From: Comamonadaceae bacterium
GTDB taxonomy: Bacteria; Pseudomonadota; Gammaproteobacteria; Burkholderiales; Burkholderiaceae
DNA length: 5,839 nucleotides
NCBI GenBank assembly: GCA_947505915.1
Contig: CANNNH010000103.1
Coordinates: 1 to 5,839 of the forward strand
Direction of reading: 5' to 3'
Positions 1-5,644 of the stretch are shown one piece after another (the first letter of the stretch is position 1; each line of letters begins with the position of its first letter). A program made the position numbers and the translations under genes. The notes under the pieces were generated by a model. It saw nothing but the letters and a program-made list of their open reading frames with translations. It was not told where the DNA came from and ran no database searches.

Positions 1-449
1 CCGAACCCCTGCTCAACGCCATGGCCGCCAAGGTCTACAAGTTGGGCGACAAGGCGGGTGCCGGCAGCAAGGTCAAGATCATCAACCAGTTGCTCGCTGG
101 TGTGCACATTGCGGCCGCCGCCGAAGCCATGGCGCTGGGTCTGCGCGAAGGCGTGGACGCTGCCGCCTTGTACGAGGTCATCACAAACAGCGCCGGCAAC
201 AGCTGGATGTTTGAAAACCGCATGGCGCACGTGCTGGCCGCCGACTACACGCCGCTGTCGGCTGTAGATATTTTTGTGAAGGACCTGGGCATCGTGCTGG
301 ACATGGCGCGCAGCAGCAAGTTCCCGCTGCCGCTGTCAGCCACAGCGCACCAGATGTTCATGCAAGCCTCGACGGCCGGCTTTGCCAAAGAAGATGACAG
401 CGCCGTCATCAAGATTTTTCCGGGCATTGAACTGCCAAAGAAGAAATGA
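1..449 (+). CDS. ltnD: L-threonate dehydrogenase, C-terminal part (5' end outside window)
   Basis: Only the last 148 codons are present; the first complete codon is at position 3 and the stop is TGA 447-449. The protein belongs to the beta-hydroxyacid (3-hydroxyisobutyrate) dehydrogenase family. The N-terminal NAD-binding Rossmann domain lies upstream of the window, and what remains is the all-helical C-terminal domain. The family signature GAGSKVKIINQ is visible, and its second lysine (codon 75-77) aligns with the catalytic lysine. Further on, AGNSWMFENRM and SAVDIFVKDLG, and the ending DDSAVIKIFPG, match my memory of the LtnD subgroup. LtnD oxidises threonate to 2-oxo-tetronate in the cytosol. 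The downstream kinase, decarboxylase and isomerase genes support LtnD over a generic 3-hydroxyisobutyrate or tartronate semialdehyde reductase. The stop codon overlaps the first ATG of otnK (ATGA, 446-449). Substrate stereochemistry (L-threonate versus a related tetronate) is inferred. Confidence 0.88.
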   Translation, partial: EPLLNAMAAKVYKLGDKAGAGSKVKIINQLLAGVHIAAAAEAMALGLREGVDAAALYEVITNSAGNSWMFENRMAHVLAADYTPLSAVDIFVKDLGIVLDMARSSKFPLPLSATAHQMFMQASTAGFAKEDDSAVIKIFPGIELPKKK

Positions 450-1897
450 CAGCCGCAGCGCCGGGCCGCCCCAAGGAAAACAGCGCCCCCTCGGGGGGCA
501 GCGCAGTACGCGAAGCGACAAGCGTGGGGGCTCATAGTTTTCCGTCGGGCCGCCCCAAGGAAAACAGCGCCCCCTCGGGGGGCAGCGAACCACACGAAGT
601 GGGGAGCGTGGGGGCTCTATCTATTCAGCTAGGTTGTATTGCCGACGACTTCACGGGCGCCAGTGACCTGGCCAACAACCTGGTGCGTGCCGGCATGCGC
701 GTGGTGCAAACCATCGGCGTGCCGACCGGACCTCTGGGCGTTGATGTGGACGCGGTAGTGGTGGCGCTCAAGTCACGCACAGTGGCGCCGGCCGAGGCGG
801 TGAGCCAGTCGCTGGCGGCGCTCCAATGGCTGCAAGCCCAGGGTGCCAAGCAGATTTACTTCAAGTACTGCTCTACCTTTGACAGCACGCCCGAAGGCAA
901 TATCGGCCCGGTCACCGAGGCGCTGATGGACGCGTTGGGCACCGACTTCACCATCGCCACACCGGCCTTTCCGGACAACAAGCGCACAGTGTTCAAGGGC
1001 TACTTGTTTGCCGGCGATGTCTTGGTGAGCGAAAGCGGCATGCAAAACCATCCGCTCACGCCCATGACGGACGCTAATCTGGTGCGCGTGATGCAAGCGC
1101 AAACACGGCGCAAGGTCGGGCTGATTGACCACAACGTGGTCGCGCGCGGCGAGGCGGCCATTCTCTCGCGCATGGACGAGCTGCGGGCGCAGGGCGTGGG
1201 CGTGGCCATTGTGGATGCGGTCTCCAACGACGATCTGCTGCGCATGGGCCCTGCCTTCAAGGGCATGCCACTGGTCACGGCCGGCTCGGGCGTGGCGATC
1301 GGCTTGCCGGCCAACTTCGGCCTGGCGCCTTCGAGTCAGGCCGGGCGACTGCCGCCGGCCGGTGGCCTGCAGGCCGTGGTCTGCGGCAGTTGTTCCCTGG
1401 CCACTCTGGCGCAGGTGGCGCACTTTCGCAGCACCGGGCGCCCGGCATTTGTTGTGGATCCGCTGCGCCTGGCTGCCGGGGATGATGTTGTTGCCGAGGC
1501 GCTGGCCTGGGCCGCGCCGCTGCTGCCTGCCGGCCCGGTTCTGGTGTATTCGAGTGCCGATTCACAAACTATTCAGACCGTGCAAGGGCAGTTGGGTGTG
1601 ACCGAAGCCGGCGCAATGGTCGAGCATGCCCTGGCCGCCATTGCGCGTGGCTTGGTGCAGCGGGGTGTGCGCCAATTGGTGGTGGCTGGTGGCGAGACCT
1701 CGGGTGCCTGCGTGCAGGCGCTTGACGTGACGCAAATGCAGATCGGCCCGCAAATTGATCCGGGTGTGCCCTGGTGCCATGCTGTGAGTGATGTTGCGAC
1801 CGATGGCTTGCACCTGACGCTCAAATCAGGCAACTTCGGCACCGAAGATTTTTTCATCAAGGCTTTCAACGCCTTGTCAGCTGGAGCATCCACATGA
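446..1897 (+). CDS. otnK: 3-oxo-tetronate kinase (DUF1537/four-carbon acid sugar kinase family), with repeat-encoded N-terminal extension
   Basis: OtnK phosphorylates 3-oxo-tetronate at O4 using ATP. The open frame gives 483 residues, against about 420-430 for the family as I recall it. The conserved protein begins only at residue 61 (QLGCIADDFTGASDLANN). Visible motifs are IADDFTGASD (65-74) and KYCSTFDST (140-148) in the N-terminal substrate domain, then VVCGSCSLAT (311-320), VAGGETSG (413-420) and LTLKSGNFGTEDFF (457-470) in the C-terminal nucleotide-binding domain. Residues 1-54 are mostly encoded by two copies of a palindromic DNA repeat, so GRPKENSAPSGGS appears twice (7-19 and 35-47). 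I give ATG 446 because it overlaps the ltnD stop in the ATGA arrangement and the frame is open throughout, but its upstream sequence is only purine-rich (AAAGAAGAA). The alternative start GTG 608 would give 429 residues, a normal length, but has GGAG only 1 nt upstream. Function is well supported; the start is uncertain. The 3' end overlaps otnC by ATGA (1894-1897). Confidence 0.9.
   Translation: MTAAAPGRPKENSAPSGGSAVREATSVGAHSFPSGRPKENSAPSGGSEPHEVGSVGALSIQLGCIADDFTGASDLANNLVRAGMRVVQTIGVPTGPLGVDVDAVVVALKSRTVAPAEAVSQSLAALQWLQAQGAKQIYFKYCSTFDSTPEGNIGPVTEALMDALGTDFTIATPAFPDNKRTVFKGYLFAGDVLVSESGMQNHPLTPMTDANLVRVMQAQTRRKVGLIDHNVVARGEAAILSRMDELRAQGVGVAIVDAVSNDDLLRMGPAFKGMPLVTAGSGVAIGLPANFGLAPSSQAGRLPPAGGLQAVVCGSCSLATLAQVAHFRSTGRPAFVVDPLRLAAGDDVVAEALAWAAPLLPAGPVLVYSSADSQTIQTVQGQLGVTEAGAMVEHALAAIARGLVQRGVRQLVVAGGETSGACVQALDVTQMQIGPQIDPGVPWCHAVSDVATDGLHLTLKSGNFGTEDFFIKAFNALSAGAST
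462..533 (+). repeat. Palindromic repeat unit, copy 1 (Comamonadaceae intergenic type)
   Basis: This is the first of two 72-bp units whose starts are 84 bp apart. Its first 42 bp (462-503) are identical to 546-587, and its last 13 bp (521-533) match 605-617; the stretch between differs. It can fold into a closing stem CCCCA 469-473 with TGGGG 525-529, enclosing a hairpin GCCCCC-TCG-GGGGGC (485-499) and a small hairpin CGC-GAA-GCG (509-517). I associate this GCCGCCCCAAGG...GTGGGGGC layout with repeats scattered between genes in Comamonadaceae; that is from memory. Here it lies inside the otnK open frame and carries no stop in that frame. Confidence 0.8.
546..617 (+). repeat. Palindromic repeat unit, copy 2
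   Basis: Second copy of the unit at 462-533, in the same orientation and the same reading frame (offset 84 bp, 28 codons). The hairpin GCCCCC-TCG-GGGGGC is at 569-583, and the closing stem pairs CCCCA 553-557 with TGGGG 609-613. The variable inner hairpin differs in sequence but still pairs: CCAC-ACGAA-GTGG at 590-602, or CAC-GAA-GTG at 593-601 in register with copy 1. The candidate GTG start of otnK (608-610) falls in the 3' arm of the closing stem, so folding could affect access to it (inference). Confidence 0.8.
1883..1886 (+). promoter_or_regulatory. Ribosome binding site of otnC
   Basis: GGAG lies within the 3' end of otnK, 7 nt before ATG 1894. It is the clearest Shine-Dalgarno match in the window and fixes the otnC start. 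With the ATGA overlap it suggests translational coupling to otnK. Confidence 0.65.
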
Positions 1898-2571
1898 GCA
1901 AAGCCGAAGCGCTGGCGCGCGAAGACATCTGCCGCGTCGGCCAAAGCCTGTTTGCGCGTGGCTATGTGCATGCCACGGCGGGCAACATCAGCGTGCGCCT
2001 GGGCGATGGTTTTTTGATCACACCAACCGACGCCTGCCTGGGCTTTCTGGACCCGGCCCGTCTGGCCCGGCTGGACGCCAACGGCCAGCAAACCAGCGGT
2101 GACAAGGCCAGCAAGACCATCGCCTTGCACCGCAGCATCTACGCAGCCGCACAGCCTTTTGATGCGGCCACGCGCTGTGTGATTCACACCCACAGCACGC
2201 ATTGCGTGGCGCTGAGCTTGCAGCATTCGTACCGGGCCAGCCTCGAACTGCTGCCGGCGCTCACGCCCTATTTCGTCATGAAGGTCGGCCATGTGCCGCG
2301 CATTGCCTACCACCGCCCCGGCGACCCTGAAGCGGCGGCGCTGGTCAGCCAGACGATTGCGCGCTATGGCCGGCAGGGCACGCCGATACGCGCCGTGATG
2401 CTGGACCGCCTGGGCCCCAATGTCTGGCACGACAGTCCGGCCGCGGCCATGGCCACGCTCGAAGAGCTGGAAGAAACCGCCAAACTGTTGCTGGCCGGCC
2501 CGGCTGCGCCTGAGACTTTGAGCGAAGCGCACATTGAAGAATTGCGACAGACCTTCGGTGCCCGCTGGTAA
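1894..2571 (+). CDS. otnC: 3-oxo-tetronate 4-phosphate decarboxylase (class II aldolase/adducin family)
   Basis: The product has 225 residues, a normal length for the family. OtnC decarboxylates 3-oxo-tetronate 4-phosphate to dihydroxyacetone phosphate and CO2, the last step of tetronate breakdown, in the cytosol. A class II aldolase fold is shown by HATAGNISVRLGDGFLITPT (26-45), SGDKASKTIALH (68-79) and the metal-site segment HTHSTH (H98, H100, H103), followed by GHVPRIAYHRPGDP (132-145) and a C-terminal LEELEETAKLLL helix typical of the OtnC/LtnC branch. Two positions look unusual against class II aldolases I remember. The catalytic glutamate after PSS/PSK appears as T75, and the late NHGP-type metal histidine appears within DRLGPNVWH (171-179), leaving H179 or H133/H140 as possible substitutes. 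The start is set by GGAG 1883-1886 and the ATGA overlap with otnK. Decarboxylase rather than aldolase activity is inferred from the neighbours. Confidence 0.85.
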   Translation: MSKAEALAREDICRVGQSLFARGYVHATAGNISVRLGDGFLITPTDACLGFLDPARLARLDANGQQTSGDKASKTIALHRSIYAAAQPFDAATRCVIHTHSTHCVALSLQHSYRASLELLPALTPYFVMKVGHVPRIAYHRPGDPEAAALVSQTIARYGRQGTPIRAVMLDRLGPNVWHDSPAAAMATLEELEETAKLLLAGPAAPETLSEAHIEELRQTFGARW

Positions 2572-2622
2572 GACCCTTAAGCGCTACTTAGCCACCTTTT
2601 AATTTTTAAACCAGCTCACGCC

Positions 2623-3456
2623 ATGCCCCAATTTGCCGCCAATCTTTCTTTGATGTACCCCGAGCTGCCTTTTCTGGAGCGCTTTGAAGCGGCGGCCAAA
2701 GACGGGTTCAAAGCCGTCGAGTATTTGTTTCCCTACGCATGGCGCCCGCAAGAGCTGGCGGCACGCCTCCAGGGCAATGGTCTCAAGCAGGTACTGTTTA
2801 ATGCGCCGGCTGGTGGCACCGATGCCGACAGCATTGCGCACGCCTGGGACAAGGCCGGTGTGCGCGGCACAGCGGCGGTGGCAGGGCGTGAGGCCGAGTT
2901 CCGCATTGGCGTGCAGATGGCGCTGGACTATGCCGATGTACTGGACTGCCCGCGCATTCACCTGATGGCCGGCCTGGTGCCGGATGATCAGACGCCTGAA
3001 GAATTGCAGCCGCTGTACGTGGCCAATTTGCGCTGGGCCGCTGAGCAGGCCGCCAGCCGCGGGCGCGACGTACTGATCGAGCCCATCAACCCGCGCGACG
3101 TGCCCGGTTTTTTTCTCAACCGGCAAGACCATGCCCATGAGATCGTGAAGGCAGTCGGTGCCCCCAATTTGAAGGTGCAGATGGACCTTTACCACTGCCA
3201 GATTGTCGAAGGCGACGTGGCCATGAAAATCCGCCATTACTTGCCCACCGGCCGGGTCGGACACTTCCAGATCGCTGGCGTGCCCGAGCGGCATGAACCC
3301 GACATCGGCGAGCTGAACTACGCGTATGTGTTCAAGGTGATCGACGAAGTCTCTGCCGCCTGCGGCTGGCAAGGCTGGGTGGGTTGCGAATACCGCCCGC
3401 TGAAAGGCGGTCAGCCGGGCGGCACCAGCGCCGGGCTGGGCTGGATGCGCCAGTAG
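2623..3456 (+). CDS. otnI: 2-oxo-tetronate isomerase (hydroxypyruvate isomerase-like TIM barrel)
   Basis: The product has 277 residues in the Hyi/AP-endonuclease-2 TIM-barrel superfamily. OtnI converts 2-oxo-tetronate to 3-oxo-tetronate, linking LtnD to OtnK. The family N-terminus is clear ([21 protein letters not shown]), as are [10 protein letters not shown] (88-97), VLIEPIN (150-156) with likely catalytic E153, MDLYHCQ (187-193) with metal-site D188 and H191, HFQIAG (214-219), and GCEYRP (254-259) with the second catalytic glutamate E256. It is longer than the roughly 260 residues usual for the family; most of the excess sits in a loop around 64-82 ([18 protein letters not shown]). ATG 2623 is the family start, but no Shine-Dalgarno sequence precedes it; the 51-bp gap after otnC holds an AT-rich stretch (2598-2610). 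It is probably co-transcribed with ltnD-otnK-otnC. A plain hydroxypyruvate isomerase is the alternative, disfavoured by the operon. Confidence 0.87.
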   Translation: MPQFAANLSLMYPELPFLERFEAAAKDGFKAVEYLFPYAWRPQELAARLQGNGLKQVLFNAPAGGTDADSIAHAWDKAGVRGTAAVAGREAEFRIGVQMALDYADVLDCPRIHLMAGLVPDDQTPEELQPLYVANLRWAAEQAASRGRDVLIEPINPRDVPGFFLNRQDHAHEIVKAVGAPNLKVQMDLYHCQIVEGDVAMKIRHYLPTGRVGHFQIAGVPERHEPDIGELNYAYVFKVIDEVSAACGWQGWVGCEYRPLKGGQPGGTSAGLGWMRQ

Positions 3457-3485
3457 GGGATGGAGCGGGGATGGGGATGGGATGG
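3456..3485 (+). other. G-run tract matching a G-quadruplex pattern
   Basis: Directly at the otnI stop (TAG 3454-3456) there are four G-runs: 3456-3459, 3467-3470, 3473-3476 and 3479-3481, separated by spacers of 7, 2 and 2 nt. This fits the standard pattern of four runs of three or more G with loops of 1-7 nt, on the coding (mRNA) strand of otnI. Whether it folds, and any effect on transcript ends, is inference. Confidence 0.5.
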
Positions 3486-3566
3486 ATTCCTGCCTACGCA
3501 GGAATGACGAGTGAGGCAGGAATGACACTGCAGATCCGTCATCCTCGCGCATGCGGGGATCCATCC
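3480..3566. repeat. REP/dRS3-like inverted repeat pair between convergent genes
   Basis: The left arm contains ATTCC-TGCCTACGCA-GGAAT (3486-3505), which closely resembles the dRS3 core described in Neisseria (ATTCCC-N8-GGGAAT), and it forms a hairpin. The right arm (3536-3566) contains ATCCTCGC-GCAT-GCGGGGAT (3541-3560), also self-complementary with one G-T pair. The two arms are inverted relative to each other: 3480-3510 matches the reverse complement of 3536-3566 at 24 of 31 positions. Between them a partial copy, GCAGGAATGAC at 3516-3526, repeats 3498-3508. It fills the gap between otnI and prlC, whose 3' ends face each other, and may act as a bidirectional stop or mRNA-end stabiliser (inference). 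No T-run typical of an intrinsic terminator follows it. Confidence 0.75.
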
Positions 3567-3573
3567 CCTGGCT

Positions 3574-5601
3574 TCAAGCCATGCCCTGATGCCGCATCAA
3601 GGCATCGATGCTCGGCTCGCGGCCGCGAAAGGCTTTGAAGGACTCCATGGCCGGTCGGCTGCCGCCGGCTTCCAGGATGGCTTCGCGGTATTTGCGGCCG
3701 GTCTCGACATTGGCCGCAGCGCCGCTGGCAGATTCTTCAAACGCAGCGTAAGCATCGGCAGACAGCACCTCTGCCCACTTGTAGCTGTAATAACCGGCGG
3801 CGTAACCGCCGGAAAAAATGTGGCTGAAGGTGTGCGCCGGGCGGCTGTAAGGCGGAGCCTGAATGACCGCCACTTCAGCACGCACTTCGGCCAAAAGGGC
3901 CATGACGTCTTTGCTGCCCTCGCCTTGCGTGTGCAGCAGCATGTCAAACAGTGAGAACTCAACCTGGCGCAGCGTCTGCATGCCGCTCTGAAAGTTTTTG
4001 GCGGCCGTCATCTTGTCAAACAGGGCGCGCGGCAGCGGCTCACCGGTGTCTACATGGGCGGTCATGTGCTTGAGCACGTCCCACTCCCAGCAGAAGTTTT
4101 CCATGAACTGGCTGGGCAGCTCGACGGCGTCCCACTCCACGCCGCTGATGCCCGAGACATCGCGCTCGTTGACCTGCGTGAGCATGTGGTGCAGGCCGTG
4201 GCCGAACTCATGGAACAGCGTGGTCACGTCGTCGTGCGTGCGCAGGGCGGGCTTGCCGGCCACGCCTTCGGCGAAGTTGCAGACCAGGTGCGCTACCGGG
4301 GTTTGCAACTGGCCGGTGTCGGGGCGCAGCCAGCGGGCGCGCACGTCGTCCATCCAGGCGCCGCCGCGTTTGCCGGTGCGGGCCGGCTGGTCCAGGTAAA
4401 ACTGACCTATCAGCTGGCCGGCGCGTTCGATGCGGTAGAACAGCACCTCCGGCTTCCACACCGGCGCTGTGTCTTTGGCCAGGTGCACGTCAAACAGGGT
4501 TTCAACAATCTTGAAAAGCCCTTCCAGCACTTTGGGGGCGGTGAAGTACTGCTTGACTTCCTGCTCGCTGAAAGCGTAACGCGCTTCTTTGAGTTTTTCG
4601 CCGATGTAGGCGTAGTCCCAGGGTTGCGGGTTGCTGAGGTTCAGGTGTTCGGCGGCAAATGCGCGCAGGTCGGCCACGTCTTTTTCTGCATACGGGCGGG
4701 CGCGGCGGGCCAGGTCGCGCAAGAAGCTGATCACCTGTTCGGGCGAGTCGGCCATCTTGGCCACGACCGAGACTTCGCCGAAATTTTGGTAGCCCAGCAA
4801 GCGAGATTCTTCGAGCCGCAAGGCCAGGATCTCCGCCATGATGGCGCTGTTGTCAAACTGGCTGTGCTCATGATTTGACTGGTCGCTGGCGCGGGTGTTG
4901 TAAGCGCGGTAAAGCGTTTCACGCAGGGCGCTGCTGCGGGCAAATTGCATCACGGGCAGGTAGCTGGGCATTTTCAGCGTGAGCTTGTAGCCGCTTTGAC
5001 TTTCGGCCAGGGCCTGGCTCAGGGCGGCGTCAATGACGTCCTGCGGCACGCCGTCCAGGTCGGCAAGTTGCGCGTAGTAGGCAAAGGCTTCGGTGGCGTC
5101 CAAGGCGTTTTCGCTGAATTTTTGGCTCAACTCAGCCTGGCGTTCTTGAATTTGCGCAAAGCGCACGCGGTCTTGGCCCTGCAACTCTGCGCCCGACAGC
5201 ACAAAGTTGCGCACAGCGTTTTTGTGGGCCTGGCGCTGCTCGGCGTTCAGGCTGCTGATGTCAATGGCTTTGTACTTGGCGTACAGGCGCTCGTCGGCGC
5301 CCAGCCGGGTCCAGAACTCGGTGACGCGCGGCAGGGCGGCGTTGTAGGCGGCACGCAGCTCGGCCGTGTCGGCCACGCTGTTGAGGTGACTGACGGCGCC
5401 CCAGGCGCGGCTGAGGTTTTCGGTAGCGACGTCCAGCACCCGAGAGATACCAGTCCAGCTGGCCGGGAAACCGGCCTGGGTGACTTCGCTCAAAGCTGCT
5501 TCGGCTCGGGCCAGCAGTTCATCCATGGCGGCGCTGACATGCTCGGGCTTGATTTGGTCAAACAGAGGGAGCGGGGCGGTGGCAAGCAAGGGGTTGGTCA
5601 T
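3574..5601 (-). CDS. prlC: Oligopeptidase A (M3 family zinc metallopeptidase)
   Basis: The product has 675 residues, close to the roughly 680 of E. coli oligopeptidase A. It is a cytosolic zinc peptidase that cuts short peptides, including cleaved signal peptides. No signal peptide or membrane segment is seen. The helical N-terminal part (1-220) leads into the M3 catalytic domain. The zinc motif is HEFGH at 464-468 (ligands H464 and H468, catalytic E465), and E494 in VELPSQFMENF is the expected third ligand. The glycine/tyrosine-rich substrate loop SGGYAAGYYSYKW is at 597-609, preceded by the conserved PAHTFSHIF (588-596). The NRxxYSYKWAE-like C-terminal region and FRGREPSIDALMRH ending are typical of OpdA. 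The start ATG (5599-5601) gives MTNPLL...LPLFDQIKPEHV, the usual beginning; no strong Shine-Dalgarno sequence is visible. The gene converges on otnI, with 117 bp between their stops, and lies 43 bp downstream of another minus-strand gene that may share its transcript. Peptidyl-dipeptidase Dcp is the main alternative, less likely by N-terminal sequence. Confidence 0.93.
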   Translation of the reverse strand: MTNPLLATAPLPLFDQIKPEHVSAAMDELLARAEAALSEVTQAGFPASWTGISRVLDVATENLSRAWGAVSHLNSVADTAELRAAYNAALPRVTEFWTRLGADERLYAKYKAIDISSLNAEQRQAHKNAVRNFVLSGAELQGQDRVRFAQIQERQAELSQKFSENALDATEAFAYYAQLADLDGVPQDVIDAALSQALAESQSGYKLTLKMPSYLPVMQFARSSALRETLYRAYNTRASDQSNHEHSQFDNSAIMAEILALRLEESRLLGYQNFGEVSVVAKMADSPEQVISFLRDLARRARPYAEKDVADLRAFAAEHLNLSNPQPWDYAYIGEKLKEARYAFSEQEVKQYFTAPKVLEGLFKIVETLFDVHLAKDTAPVWKPEVLFYRIERAGQLIGQFYLDQPARTGKRGGAWMDDVRARWLRPDTGQLQTPVAHLVCNFAEGVAGKPALRTHDDVTTLFHEFGHGLHHMLTQVNERDVSGISGVEWDAVELPSQFMENFCWEWDVLKHMTAHVDTGEPLPRALFDKMTAAKNFQSGMQTLRQVEFSLFDMLLHTQGEGSKDVMALLAEVRAEVAVIQAPPYSRPAHTFSHIFSGGYAAGYYSYKWAEVLSADAYAAFEESASGAAANVETGRKYREAILEAGGSRPAMESFKAFRGREPSIDALMRHQGMA

Positions 5602-5644
5602 GGCGTCTGAGCTGGGGTGTTGCGCTAAAAAAAGGTGTGCAGGT

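Noticed and set aside
462..617. Two-copy repeat considered as a CRISPR fragment
   Set aside because: Units are 72 bp with internal hairpins and a 12-bp gap, unlike CRISPR repeats of 24-40 bp with similar-length spacers, and there are no cas genes.
773..1423. Minus-strand open frame (216 codons) opposite otnK
   Set aside because: Histidine/arginine/glutamine-rich shadow of a clearly conserved kinase coding sequence.
1573..2532. Long minus-strand open frame (319 codons) opposite otnK/otnC
   Set aside because: It lies antisense to two well-supported genes, has arginine/histidine/glutamine-rich low-meaning sequence and no family motif; such frames are common in GC-rich coding DNA.
2569..2590. 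Small inverted repeats TAAG-ACC-CTTA and TAAG-CGCTA-CTTA after otnC
   Set aside because: Stems of 4 bp overlap each other and no T-run follows directly; likely chance.
2599..3564. Minus-strand open frame (321 codons) opposite otnI, starting in the REP element
   Set aside because: Its first residues (PRMREDDG, SFLRRQESIP) are just the usual translation of the REP repeat, and the rest is the antisense of otnI.
4054..4878. Plus-strand open frame (274 codons) inside prlC, and a similar one at 4945-5610
   Set aside because: Both are antisense to the conserved peptidase, with compositions mirroring it and no recognisable domain.
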